NCBI GenBank assembly: GCA_032717465.1 | Contig: CM064715.1 | Coordinates: 39,657,659 to 39,721,658 of the forward strand | Reading direction: 5' to 3' | Origin: Coenobita brevimanus | Taxonomy: Eukaryota; Arthropoda; Malacostraca; Decapoda; Coenobitidae | Length of the DNA stretch: 64,000 nucleotides | Shown: positions 1-14,394 of the stretch, piece after piece | Layout: each line of letters opens with the position of its first letter | How positions within the stretch are numbered: the first letter of the stretch is position 1 | Position numbers and translations under genes: made by a program | Notes under the pieces: generated by a model | The model's database searches: none | Seen by the model: only the letters and a program-made list of their open reading frames with translations | Told to the model about the DNA's origin: nothing

Positions 1-202
1 GGAAGTATAAGTATGAATAAAAAGTGGTGTAGAAGTGAGAAAGTGAATGAAGATAGTATATGAGCTGAGGGACCTGTTAGTTGAAATATGCCTGAATATG
101 TACAAGTGTGAGGATGATGAGATGGAACAAGAAGCAGGTGGAGGGAGGTGATGAAGTATGTTGGGGGTTGGGGGAGGGAGTGATGAGCTGTTGGAGGGAG
201 GA

Positions 203-1544
<1,342 letters not shown>

Positions 1545-1618
<74 letters not shown>
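1545..1618. repeat. (TG)17(AG)20 compound microsatellite
   Basis: TG dinucleotides at 1545-1578 switch directly to AG dinucleotides at 1579-1618. The TG-to-AG switch recurs at 5913-5980 (reverse order), 12353, 27871 and 28369. Confidence 0.98.
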
Positions 1619-1620
<2 letters not shown>

Positions 1621-1763
1621 TGAGCAGTGTTATGTTTCTGCGTTAGTTAAGGTATATATATAAAAACAGAAGTATACGAATATCAGAAAAATAAGTTTAT
1701 ATATACGTGCCCATGAAAGCTCTTAGTGTGGGATCTATCGGGTCATGTTACTCCTGGACAAGG

Positions 1764-1982
1764 TTAACTCCCTCAGCTCCTTCACTGCCATGACGTTTGA
1801 TTACTTTATTCTACTTAGACGATTTTTTTATTCTGCAGACGATTTTGTTCAGGCTGCGAGAGACTTATAACTGGGTGTGTCAGATATAGAATTTATTAAC
1901 CTATTAATTGCGAGAAGTAAATCGTATGGTTTTAGCAAGGATAAGTTAAAGGTAAGGCCGTTCTTTGAGTGAAGGGGTTAAA
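1764..1982. repeat. TTAA-ended palindromic repeat, B orientation (diverged)
   Basis: Begins TTAACTCCCTC, carries two AGACGATTTT cores (near 1815 and 1835, the second followed by GTTCAGGCTGCG) and ends GTGAAGGGGTTAA. The start, core and end match the family described at 38315-38413 in reverse orientation. The length suggests two joined or nested copies. Confidence 0.6.
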
Positions 1983-2149
1983 ATAGTGGATAACATGCCA
2001 GTTTATACCGAAGATACAATGAAATCAGAGAATGGAAAGGAATATTCTGTCGAGCAATTGTTTCGTGAAGTGAAAATGGCCTGTAGACATAGGCTGCATG
2101 ACTGAATTTAGCTTTCAACATTGTAATACTCAGTTTGGTACAAGTATAA

Positions 2150-2152
<3 letters not shown>

Positions 2153-2202
<50 letters not shown>
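2153..2202. repeat. (TG)25 microsatellite
   Basis: Perfect TG array of 50 bp. Confidence 0.98.
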
Positions 2203-2206
<4 letters not shown>

Positions 2207-2359
2207 CAGGATCCTTTAAAGGGGCACAGTGGGCGAGAGGTAATGGAATATTCATCGGAAGTTATACCACCCTAAGTTTTAAGTCATGAAAGATGGCTTT
2301 ACCTCTTCTTTATAGCCAGGTATTTAATTTTTCACCCTAGCGAACACCACTTTATCACA

Positions 2360-2379
2360 TTATTATTATTATTATTAGC

Positions 2380-2431
<52 letters not shown>
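2360..2431. repeat. (ATT)n microsatellite
   Basis: ATT trinucleotide array with one interruption (AGCT) near 2377-2380. Confidence 0.97.
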
Positions 2432-2433
<2 letters not shown>

Positions 2434-2639
2434 TCGTACAAGAGACCCTGTCGGACTGAAGTGGTATTTCCTATCATGAATGTCAAACCCTCATATCTTG
2501 GGAGGCATCGTAGTGGCAAAGCAGATCATCAAATGTTAACGTTAATAAAATAAATTGTTTCCGCGGTTTAGCCCTTCTAGTACTGTGACGTCTTTTTACT
2601 GTTTAGTGCTGTTACCTTCAAAGTATATTATTTAATTAA

Positions 2640-2925
2640 AGAAAGCTCTCATACTGAACGGTTAATGGACCCAATATCCACCCCTCTCTTGTACTGAACG
2701 GGTTAATGAAGCCTTTATCTAACTCTCTTGTGCTGAGCGGATAATAAAGTCAGTATCTAACTCACCTTTACTGAGCGGTTAATGAACTCAGTATGGAGCT
2801 CTCATGTACTAAACGGGTTACTGAAGCCTATACTGAACAGTCTTGTACTAAAAGGTCAGTGAAGTCTATACCTAACTCTCTCGTACTGAACGGGTTAATG
2901 AAGTCTCTGAGTATATCACTAATAA
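2640..2925. repeat. 39-bp tandem array, about 7 copies
   Basis: The motif GAACGGGTTAATGAAG and variants recur at about 2656, 2696, 2735, 2773, 2811, 2850 and 2888, a spacing of 38-40 bp. Each unit also carries a TATCTAACTCTCTTGTACT-like segment. The unit resembles the terminal part of the TTAA-ended palindromic repeat (ACTGAAGGGGTTAATGAAG), so the array looks like a tandem amplification of the element's end. Confidence 0.85.
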
Positions 2926-3116
2926 AGCGCACTTTCTGGCCACGTGATGAGCGAGCAGGCTAGTGCCATGATATCACAGTTTCCCTCTGGTACAAAATTA
3001 TTGGCTGAATCTCCGATTATTATTTGCTAGAGTTGATGCCAAAACAGTGTTACGACGGAAAACCTTTTTAAAATTGATTTCGCATTTGAGGCGTTCACCG
3101 ATTAGAGCCGAACACT

Positions 3117-3145
3117 CCCCTTGGAAAACTCGAGTTTCCAAGGGG
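3117..3145. repeat. Near-perfect palindrome centred on CTCGAG
   Basis: Arms CCCCTTGGAAA (3117-3127) and TTTCCAAGGGG (3135-3145) are exact reverse complements around ACTCGAG. With a one-base bulge the pairing runs through the centre. Function unknown. The CCCCTT/AAGGGG outer ends recall the TTAA-family terminus, so it may be a collapsed end-to-end pair of that repeat. Confidence 0.85.
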
Positions 3146-4439
3146 TTTCTACGAATTTATGGGTGAGTTTTTAGTTGATAACAAAATTTGTTGAATGAAT
3201 GTATCACATGCAGAAAGAATTCCAACTTTACTTCACACTGTAGTAAAGTTAATAGCTTCTGCTTAGCGTGACGGTTGGGTCGGGCAAGTCATTTCCAAAC
3301 TTAACAGAGAGTAAACATCACTCGCTCACTAATAAAAACTCCACAGTTCTACGACTCACCTAAATTGAATACAGTTGTCTTAAGGTAACGGTGGTAAAAT
3401 GAGAAGCACATCATCGGAGTGAAGGGGCCAAGAATTAAATCGAGTAGTTTCTTAACCTTCAGACTTCTGAGTTTTCCCAGTGGGGAGTGAAGCCGTCTTG
3501 CAACAGCCAAAGTGGAATGCCGTAGATAAGTCGTCCCTGAGGTTTAGTGGATAAGAAATGTTGCAGACAGAAGAGGCAGGTACAGTGCAGAAATGACTTG
3601 AGGCTCGTGTTGCGGGTAAATGCATAACCTCTTTCCACCCCTGGGGACGCACCTCACAAGACTCTACACAAGACAAATGTGACTTGAGATTTGGTGTACA
3701 CTCAGTCAACAAAAGAAAAGTATCTAAGCTCCTGCTGTGTTTTTCTTTTGAGGCACAGGACAAGCAACCTTGAAATACTGTATTGGTTGGTCCTGCTTCT
3801 GTAACCGTCTAATATATTCTGTCACTCATTAAAGTGTCAGAATTTGGTTTCATCTTTATTTATTTATTTATTTTTTTTCAAGTCCTAGAAGAGTATCTTT
3901 TGGCAAAATGAATCAAATAGGTGGGACTAAAACATAGGGAAGAACTTAAATATTTTATTTTCACAAATGTTCCCCACTGAAAATGGGTCTGTGCAGTTCG
4001 AAGTACAAAAAAATAAAAATTAATATATAAATATATAAAAATAAAGGAAAATAAATAAATAGATAAATAATTAAATGAATAAGTAAATCGGTAAATAAAT
4101 ACAAAAATAAATCAGCTATATACGGTATTTTCCCCGGTCCAGATTATCCACTTGTTATTAAAAATCTGCCACATACAGCAAAGTGTCATTCGGACCCAAT
4201 TTCATCGAAGGGTTGAATCAAGATATTTGGTGCTGGCTCTTCCTCAGGACAGGAATGAGAAGAGGAGGCTTAAGATTAAATGTCTGCTGACTACACAAGG
4301 GCCATTAAGGTGGACATCAATTTTTGTTTCCCACCTCACACCCGATTACGACATGCAACCGTCCTATTTTCAGTCCAGATCCCTATTTTAGTTAGAGAAG
4401 GGAAAAGATAGGTCTGATAGGAGAACATTCACCCTTTTA

Positions 4440-4870
4440 CTACAAGTGCTTCCCGTGAGACTGAATAAAATCGTCTGGCAGTTGATCGAATAAGATTTTA
4501 ATACAGCATCTCACTGAAGGGGCTGAGCGACAGTTTCAACCCTCGTGCTGTAAAAGATCTCTCTCTCCTTATCGCTCTCGGATCCTATGACCCACTCTCA
4601 GCTGAATAAAATAATTTAAAATGATACCTGGAACAGAATAACAGAGTTGGCCCGAGCATGAGAAGGCTAATGTGTGCCGACAATGAGAAGATTAATTGTG
4701 ACAATAGTTACACTCTTAGTATCCTTTGACTCACTCCCAGGTAAATAAAATCGTTTGGCATCAGCTGGAATAAACACTAGAGAAGACTCGTCCATAAGAG
4801 TGCTAATAATATCATCAGGTGGTAGGTAGAATAAACATTACAAAGATGCTCCCGAACTGAAGAGAGTTAA
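4440..4870. repeat. Cluster of TTAA-family repeats, A orientation
   Basis: Successive cores GAATAAAATCGTCTGGCAG (about 4464), GAATAAAATAATTTAAAAT (4606) and AAATAAAATCGTTTGGCAT (4743) occur about 140 bp apart. The first is followed by CACTGAAGGGGCTGA and the last region ends GAACTGAAGAGAGTTAA near 4870, as expected for the 3' terminus. Confidence 0.7.
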
Positions 4871-5318
4871 GCCTTATACTGACAATGCTTAGTCCAGGAG
4901 AAAGTTATCTCGGTATCTCTCAGTCCACCAAAATATAGACTCGTTTAAGTGTAGGGACAGAGGGAATAAAGAGACGAACAGAGAACAGAAGGCGCTGAAA
5001 ACGAGACCCAGCAACAATGGGGGGCCCAAACGAGGGACAGGCAGGGTACAGAGTTGAAACCGCGGACTAGTGAAGCTGTCTTGCAAGGGTCGCTAGTTTA
5101 ATTGTGCAGGTCCACTCTTGTTTCTTTCGTTTCTTTCACATTTTAGGGAAGATCAGGACTAGTAAAAATTGTCTACCTGAGTGTGCTTTGTGCAGCAGAA
5201 GAGCATTTATCTGTATCGTTTTTTTTTTCATTGTATTTTTTTCATTTTTCATAATATTTTTTGGAGGCGTTGTAAATTTGGTTGCTGCATTTTCTAACGA
5301 TGATGCAGCTAAGCTTAT

Positions 5319-5371
5319 TGTGTGTGTGTGTGTGTGTGTGTATGTGTGTGGGTGTGGGTGTGGGTGGGTGT
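5319..5371. repeat. (TG)n grading into GGGTG repeats
   Basis: TG array with internal change to TGTGGG and GGGTG units. Confidence 0.95.
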
Positions 5372-5489
5372 GGTTGAGTGAGTGAGCTGTACAAAATCGT
5401 CCTGTGTCACCCTTAAAAGTAAAAAGATGAGATTATAAAAGCAAGAAGGTTAAATCATAATACCTCTTTAACAGGCATATTCCTTAGCT

Positions 5490-5885
5490 TTAATTTCTCT
5501 CAACTGAGCCAAATCGCCTTCCGTTACCCTGAATAAAATACTCCAACGCGTCTACAGCAGCGAGATCACTATTAAAATAAGTGAAGACTATTTACTTTCT
5601 AATGGTGAAAATGAAGTCAGTATTTTTCACAATAGATCGAGTAAATTTAATGCGAAGGATATCTTGGCGTTGATCTGTTAACCCATTCCCTGTGATGGCG
5701 TTTTTATTTTTCCTTGATCTTGCTGTTACCAGAGAGAGTTATTTAATTAAGGAGATGCTAATTAACCTGCAAGCATTACATATAGCCTTCATTAACACCT
5801 TCGCCACCTGAGGACTCCCCAAAGCTGAATAAAATCGCCTGAAGGAAGCAAGAGTATAATGTATAAGATATTAAACTGAAGAGGT
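5490..5885. repeat. TTAA-family repeats, A orientation
   Basis: Cores GAATAAAATACTCC (about 5532) and GAATAAAATCGCCTGAAGG (about 5828). The second is flanked by CATTAACACCTTCGCCACC upstream and AAACTGAAGAGGTTAAA downstream, giving a copy of about 100 bp. Confidence 0.65.
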
Positions 5886-5908
5886 TAAACTTTAGTATGG
5901 TGGTAAAT

Positions 5909-5912
<4 letters not shown>

Positions 5913-5969
<57 letters not shown>

Positions 5970-5980
5970 TGTGTGTGTGT
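5913..5980. repeat. (GA)n(TG)n compound microsatellite
   Basis: GA dinucleotides to 5967, then TG to 5980. Confidence 0.98.
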
Positions 5981-6096
5981 AATGCAGATTAATTCTAGCA
6001 CCTTCACTAATATTTGTAATACACTCCAGAGGTGGCCTAAATGAAATAAATGACGTCATCGAACTGAAGAGAATGTTTCCTCATCATCCGTTTAGT

Positions 6097-6098
<2 letters not shown>

Positions 6099-6134
<36 letters not shown>
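6099..6134. repeat. (TG)18 microsatellite
   Basis: Perfect TG array of 36 bp immediately before the pyrimidine block. Confidence 0.98.
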
Positions 6135-6136
<2 letters not shown>

Positions 6137-6186
6137 CCAACTTGTCTCCCCCTGTGTGGTCCTTGACGCCGTGTTATCTGGAATCA

Positions 6187-7389
6187 CCTCCTCCTGCTGC
6201 CCGGTTCTCCTCCCTTCTGGCTCCCGAATGCCCTCCTCCTCGCCTTCTCTCCCTCCTCCTCTTCTTCTTTCTCTCCCTCCGCCTCATCTTCCTTCACCTC
6301 CTCCTTCTCTTCTTCTTTTTCCTTTCCTCCTGTTTCTTCTTCCTCTTCCTCCTCCTCCTTCTGCCCGGTATTCCTTTCCTCTGGCTCCCAATATCATGCT
6401 CGTCTTCTCTTTTTCTTGTTCTTCGTCTTTTTATTCCTCTTTTTTTTTTTCTCCTATCGCCCGATTTTCCACTCGTCTGGCTCCTGAAAATCCTCCTCTA
6501 ATTCTTTTCTTCCCCCTTCTCTTCTTCCTCCTATGTAAGTCCTGCTTCCTCCGTTCCTGTCTTCATTCCTTTCTCTCTTCTCACTCTTCTTCTTCTTTTC
6601 TCACTCTTCTTCTCTTCATCCTTCTCACGAAATTTGTCATCTCTTCCCATTTCCATTTGGTTCTAGAACTTTCGTCTCCCTTCCTCTTCTTCTGCCTCCT
6701 CCTGCTCCTCCTCCTCCTCCTATACTTCATAATCACATTCCCATTGTTTTACATTTTCCAGTTTCTTTCTTATTCAAATCTTTACTGCTTATCTTTACTG
6801 ACTCCGTCCAGCCGTCCTCCTCCTCCTCCACTCTTCTTCTTCTTCTCCTTCTCCTTCTTCTTCTTCTTCTCCTTCTTCTTCTTCTTCTTCATCTTCTTCT
6901 CCTTCTTCTTCTTCTCCTTCTTCTTCTTCCCATACCTTCATTCCTTCCCCGTCACCCACCTGCTTACCCTCTCCTTTATTTTCCTTACTTCTGCTCCGCT
7001 CTTCTCCTTCTTTCTCTTCCTTTACACTCATTTCCTCCTTTCCCAATCACCTTTCCTCCTCGTCCTCTTCTTCCCCTTCCCTCCATTCGTAACCCCTTCC
7101 CTCTCATCGCTCCCCACCTTCTCCGACTCTCTCCCACTTCATTCCTCCTCCCTCCTCCTCTCCCCATTTAGTTCTCCCCTTGTCTCCAGTCCTCTCCTCC
7201 TCTTCCTTCCCCTCCATCCGCTTCCCATTTCTTACCCCCTTTCCTCCCCTCGCCTCTTCCTCCCCAGCACCCTGTTTAACTACTGCTTCCCCTCCCTTCC
7301 CCCTCCCTCCCACCCTCTCCCACTCTTTTTACTCTCCGTTCTTCTCCAGTTCTCTCCTCCCCTTCGCTCACCTTATCGTTCCTTCTCCC

Positions 7390-7390
<1 letters not shown>
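6187..7390. repeat. 1.2 kb polypyrimidine tract (CCT/TTC-rich)
   Basis: The plus strand is overwhelmingly C and T, with local (TTC)n/(CTC)n runs, for example 6834-6930. The 454-residue frame is Ser/Leu/Phe/Pro low-complexity and is explained by codons made only of C and T, which can never form a stop. Such tracts can adopt triplex (H-DNA) structure; that is inference here. Confidence 0.92.
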
Positions 7391-7448
<58 letters not shown>

Positions 7449-7481
7449 CTGTATCAGAGACACTGAAGTCTCCAGATTCAG

Positions 7482-7554
<73 letters not shown>

Positions 7555-7557
7555 CGC
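7391..7557. repeat. Two (TG)n arrays, second capped by (CG)n
   Basis: TG arrays at 7391-7445 and 7483-7546 are separated by a 37-bp spacer. The second ends in an alternating CG run at 7547-7557. Alternating purine/pyrimidine of this kind favours Z-DNA. Confidence 0.95.
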
Positions 7558-7677
7558 TAAGGTGACAGTGTTGCCACCTCAAAGTCCGGTGTCGGAGCCT
7601 TGCTAAAAGCCTAGCACACCAACCACTGATACCAAGTCAACACCGCCGCGGCTAAATCAATCACACGTTTGTAAGGC

Positions 7678-8510
7678 GCAGGGGGGTAGAGGAAGGAGAA
7701 GGAGGGAGAGGAGGAAAGTAGATTGGTGAGCAGTAGGGGAGTAAGGAGGGAAGGAGGAGGGATACAGGATGAGGAGAAGAGGAATGTAGGTAGGAGAGAG
7801 CATAAGGAAGGAAAATAGTAGAAGGGAAGGAGGGAAAAGAGGGGGAAGAAAGGAAAAGGAATGAGAGAGCTGAGAAGGAAGGGGGAGAAGGAAAATTAAA
7901 GCAGAAACAAGGATACGATACGAGATGGAAGGAAGGAAGAATGGATTTAGAAGGAAGAAGGAATGGAAAGGGAAGGAGGAAAACAGGGGAGAGCATGTAT
8001 GGGAAGGGGAAGCAAGAGAGGACAAGGGCAAAGGATGAGGAAGAGGGGAGGTGAGGAAGGGACGAAGTGGAAGGAAAATGAAAATAGAGGGGATGTGGAA
8101 TGGTGGGAGGAGAGGAGTAAGTCAGCATCGGAAGGGACGAGGAAGGGAGAAGAAGAGACAAGGTGGAGAGAAGATCGTGGGGAAGAAGAGTGGATGGTAG
8201 TGAAGATGGCCTGGAGAGAAAGGAGAATGAGGAAAAATAATTAAGGAAAAGAAAGTGGTTGAGGGAAGTGATGGAAAGGAATGACGAAGAAGAGAGAGAA
8301 AGGAATAGGAAGAATGGAGGAATTTAAAGGTGCAGGAGCTATGTAGAGACAGTATTGGAAAGGATAATAGATGGGCATTGGGAAGAAAAGTACAGTAAAC
8401 AGGAAGAGGATTAAGGATACAGCATACAAAGCTACTAGAAAGGGAGATGGGGAGAGGAATAACATAGATAGAAGAATGGCACTACGAAATTATAAGAGGC
8501 ATGGGTATTG
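7678..8510. repeat. 0.8 kb polypurine tract
   Basis: The plus strand is nearly all A and G (GGAAGGAGG-type), the opposite strand polarity to the pyrimidine block upstream. It is not a sequence-level inverted copy of that block. Low-complexity frames on the minus strand are artefacts. Confidence 0.9.
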
Positions 8511-8799
8511 GAAAGATAGATAATGATGATAGCGATGATGATGATGATTGATAATGATAATAACTACGGGAGACAGGTATGGTACTGGGAGATTTATCGA
8601 AAAATTACTGGGCAAGAAGTGGGGGTAGACAGACGATTGAGGAAGGACAAGAGGGTGGGATGATGAAGCTGGAAAAGATAAAGATTAGATCCATCGTTGG
8701 CTGAGACAGTTATGGAAAGAGGTACATGCAGACCAACGACCCAGTAACGTCACTCTTCGTCTGGGTCACTACTGAGCACTGGTTTGGTAATGTTTTAAT

Positions 8800-10670
8800 A
8801 GGTCTAGGTTAACTTAAGCTGGGTTGGAAAGGTTTGGATGGTAAAGATGCTTTTTTTTAAGGTTGAATTTTTAAGACTAGTGTGACAAGGTTGTATTTGT
8901 AAAGGTTGGTTGGTAAAGTTAGGTTAACAAGGTTGGGTTGGTAAAGTTGGGTTAGTAAGTTTAGGTTGGTGAGATTAAGATTGCTTGGTTGTGTGTGTCA
9001 AGTTAGGATGCTAAAACTGGGGTCTCCAGGTTGGGTTGGCATGGCTAGATTAATAAAGGGAAGAGTGATGGGTATATTTGTTCACTTTGAAATTTCGCCG
9101 CACTTTGACATCAAAACATACTTGGATTGGTAAGAGTAAAGGGGTGGCAAGAAATGGTTGTAGTTTCGGTGGGGCTGTGTTGAAAATAAGTTTAGGTTGT
9201 TAACGATGGGTTGCCATGGTTGGGCTGATAATACGGTGGGTTTGGTAAGGTCTGTTTGAAAATAAGCTTGTGTTGGTAAAACTGGGTTGATAAAAAAAAT
9301 CTGGGTTGCTAAAGTTTGATTGATAATGTGTCTGGAATGCTGAAGTTTTAATAATATGAGTTTAGGTGGATAAAACTGAACTGGTAAGATTGGATTGCTG
9401 ATGGTGTTTTAGTTAGGACTGCAGTGGTAAACCTGGGTTGGAAAGGTTGGGTGTGTTAAATTTTAGGAATGCCAAGTCGGTGTTTGTAATATTGTTGGAA
9501 AAAGTGTGGTCGGTAATGTTGTGCTAACACGTGAAATGAGGGGAAGTGTTTATGTTACAATTTAGCCCCCACCAGGCAGTGCTGACTCCCTAAGGAGAGA
9601 ATCTTCGAACGAGAGAAGACAGACGCAGTGTTCACTAGCACTTTGAATACACTAAGTCTCCTTCTAAGCTATACAAAATCGTAGTGGTAGCAACAATAAA
9701 ATGAAATAGACGTCAACATAGTGAGGGAGACAAAAGGCAGTGTTTGTAAAGCTGAGTTCGTAAGTTGAGAGTGGTAAGGTTGTGTTTGTAACGCTGTGTG
9801 GGCAATTTTGTGTCGGTAAGTTGTTGATCCAGCGTTGGTTGTGACAGTTATGGAGAGAGATACACCATATGCAGCGTAAGACACAGTTTATTAAGGCCAA
9901 ACGTTCGGTAAATTGGGTCTCTATGCTGAGTACTGACCTAGTGATAGTAAGACTGAGCTGGTGCGATGAAGTTGGCTAGAATGGGTTGGCGAGGTTGCTT
10001 TGGTTGGCGAGGTTGGGTTACTAAGGTTGAATTGGCAAGGTTCGCAGGGATGAGGTGGCGAGGTTGCGTTAGTAAGGTTGTGTTAGTAAGGATGTGTTGG
10101 CAAGACTGAGCTGGCGAGGTTGTGTTAGTATGGGAGGGCTTGTAAGGTCGAGTTTGCAAGGTGGGTTGGTGAGGTTGCGTTAATAAGGTTGGCGAGGTTG
10201 CTTTAGGAAGGTTGTGTTGGCAAGACGGAGTTGGCAAAGCTGTGTCGGTTTGGTTATGTTGGGATGACTGAGTTGGCGAGGTAGTGTTAGGATGGATGGG
10301 CTGGTAAGGATGAGTTGGCAAGAATGGATTGGCAAGATTGTGCTTGTAAGGCTGAGTTGGCATGGATAGGTTGACGAGTTTGTGTAAGTGAGGTTGGCTT
10401 GCTTTGGTTGGATTGGCAGGATTGAGTTGACAAAGCTGGGTTGGCAAGGTTGAGCTGGCAATTTTGTGTTAGAATGGTTGGGTTGGGTTGGGTTGGCGAG
10501 GTTGCGTAAGTTAATAAGGTTGAGTCGACAAGATGGTGTAGTTAAGGGAAGAACTTGGAAGAAATACTGTGAAACGTTGGGTAAATTTGGTTGGAGAGGT
10601 GCTAGTAAGGCTGAGTTGGCAATGTTGGGTTGACAAGGTTGAGTTGTCAAGGTTAGACTGGTAAAGATAA
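8800..10670. repeat. 14-bp degenerate minisatellite, consensus AAGGTTGNGTTGGY
   Basis: Long runs keep 14-bp spacing, for example AAGGTTGTGTTAGT, AAGGATGTGTTGGC, AAGACTGAGCTGGC and GAGGTTGTGTTAGT in succession near 10070-10130. It is degenerate in 8.8-9.9 kb and tighter at 9.93-10.65 kb. Minus-strand frames of 169 and 156 residues (PTQPCQPN-like) result from the array having few stops on that strand. Confidence 0.88.
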
Positions 10671-12459
<1,789 letters not shown>

Positions 12460-12689
12460 CAGAAGGTAGCGAATAAGGAAGAGCCAAACCAGTGCAGAGT
12501 ATCAGAATATTAGGAACAGGTTAAGGGATAAGGATCAAGGTATGGCACTAAGAGACAAGGTATAGTTCCAGACAAAAATATTATTCCACATATAGTCGCA
12601 CAAAAATGAAACTCTTGCATAATATTCTGAATAGTTAGCTTGGCTCCGAAGATTGGATGGGGGGTTTCATAAGTTACTGCTCACTCCCT

Positions 12690-13660
12690 GATTACCGAAC
12701 GTTATGAAGTGGATCAGTACTTATGTCCGCAACTGTATGGCAGGGAATAGTAACAAGGAACGGCAAGGGGAAGGCAGGGGAGATCAAGGTGAGGCAGGGT
12801 ATGGTAGGGTTACGCAGGACAGGACTGGTGTAAAATAGGCAAAGTAGAGAGCGGAAGGACCTAATCAGAGTAGAACAGGATAAGGCATAAGAGAGGCAAG
12901 GAATGGTTAGGCACGATTCAAGACATTCAAGGTAGGTCAGCATAGTAGGGAAGAGTATAACAGGACTGCATAAGGAAGGGCAACGCAGAGCAAATCAAGG
13001 CAGGGCAGATCAGGGCAAGACAAGACAGGGATGGGCAAGGTAGGGCAGAGTAATGAAGGGCGGAACAGGGCAGGACAGAGCAAGGCATAAAAGGGCTGGA
13101 CTGGGCAGAGCAGGGCAAAGCAAGAAAGGGTAGGGCAGGACAGAGTTGGACAGGTCAGAGCAGGACAACGCAAGGGAGAGGTCAGACCAGAGTAAGACAG
13201 AATAACAGGATATTGTAGGGGTGAGGCAAGGCGGGGTGAGGTAAGTTAGAATGTGACGGCATCATAACGAGATATGCAGGATAGGTAAAGGAAGGCAATA
13301 TCAGTAAGGGGCACCAGGGGGAAGGACAGTAGCAGGTTTAAGACAAGAGCGGGCAGGGAGAAAAAGGGGGCGAGGGGAGGCAGGAAAAGGTGATAAGTGA
13401 ATGAGAATGGAAATAGAGGCAGGAGACAAGGAGTGGTAAGGTACCGTAGGCCAGGGCAAGGCAGGATGTGAAATGGTGAAGGAGGCAGAGGCACAATATG
13501 GGTAGATAAGGCAGACTGAGAAAAGCTGTGGCAGGATGAGGAAGCATGGAGCATAATGACGCAGGATGGGCCAGAGTGAGGCAGAGAGAGGTAGGATGAA
13601 TCAGAAGGAGCCACGGTTAGTAAGGATGAGGCAGGATGAACAGGATGAGGCAGGCGTGGC
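12690..13660. repeat. Degenerate pentanucleotide array, consensus RGGCA
   Basis: From about 12960 to 13190 the sequence divides cleanly into 5-mers such as GGGCA, AGGCA, GAGCA, GGACA and AGACA. From 13250 it loosens to GCAGGATGAG-type units. On the minus strand the 5-bp period gives pseudo-protein repeats (CPALP-like). Confidence 0.85.
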
Positions 13661-13799
13661 GTCCGGGAGGTCTGACCCAGCACCACTCAGGCTGACGATT
13701 GAGATTTCAGCCCGCGACAAAGTTATATTTACGAGGCAATTTGGTGGCCACGTATCTCTGGGGGGACGTAAAGTGACCAGCTCCCCTCCACCCCTTACT

Positions 13800-14055
13800 C
13801 TTTCACCCCTGCCTCTCCCTCTGGTTCTCTCATCCCTATCTCACACTGACTCTCTCACCCCTATCTCTCACTGGCTCTCTTACTCCTGTCTCTCACTGGT
13901 TCTCTTACTCCTGTCTTTTACTGGCCCTCTCGCTCCTGTTTCTCGCTGGTTCTCTTACTCCTGTCTGCAACTGGCTATCCATCCCTGTCTTTAACTTGCT
14001 CTCTCTCGCCCCTGTCTATCGCTGGCTGTCTCTGTCACTGCTATATCTCACTCCT

Positions 14056-14110
<55 letters not shown>
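13800..14110. repeat. 25-bp tandem array followed by (CT)n
   Basis: Units like CTCCTGTCTCTCACTGGTTC plus TCTTA repeat about nine times at 13810-14045, then a CT run at 14059-14110. The array is probably an expansion product of CT-rich sequence. Confidence 0.85.
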
Positions 14111-14116
<6 letters not shown>

Positions 14117-14394
14117 CAACTTTTATCTCTCTTCTGTCTCTCCCTCTTCACTCTATGTCTCTCTGCTGCTGTGTCTCTAACTATCTGTCCATTATCTCAC
14201 TTATGGCTTACTCTCTTTCACTGTCCCCGGGTTTCTCTTTCTCTCTCTTTTCCTCTCTTCTTGATTCTCTCCTCCCTATCCCCCTTTTTCATAATCTTAC
14301 GTTCGTACATGTAGATATTATTTCCTTCACTGTCTCACCTTCATCCCTCACACTTGCACTTACGTCTTCACCTCACTCAAACTCTCTCTGATTA

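Larger units (their letters stand above)
2926..5318. other. No gene seen; spacer with diverged short repeats
   Basis: Contains the palindrome at 3117-3145, an AAAT/TAAA-rich stretch near 3990-4110 and a cluster of TTAA-family copies at 4440-4870. The frames at 3452-3763 (minus) and 4152-4391 (plus) have no recognisable domain. Confidence 0.5.

Noticed and set aside
4440..4870. Many AATAAA hexamers as polyadenylation signals
   Set aside because: They lie in the dispersed family core (GAATAAAATCGTCTGG) in both orientations and have no gene upstream.
6051..6058. TGACGTCA (CRE-like) site
   Set aside because: A single 8-mer in repeat-derived DNA with no gene nearby; chance is sufficient.
6102..7466. 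454-residue open frame
   Set aside because: C/T-only DNA cannot form stop codons; the peptide is Ser/Leu/Phe/Pro low-complexity and runs into a (TG)n array.
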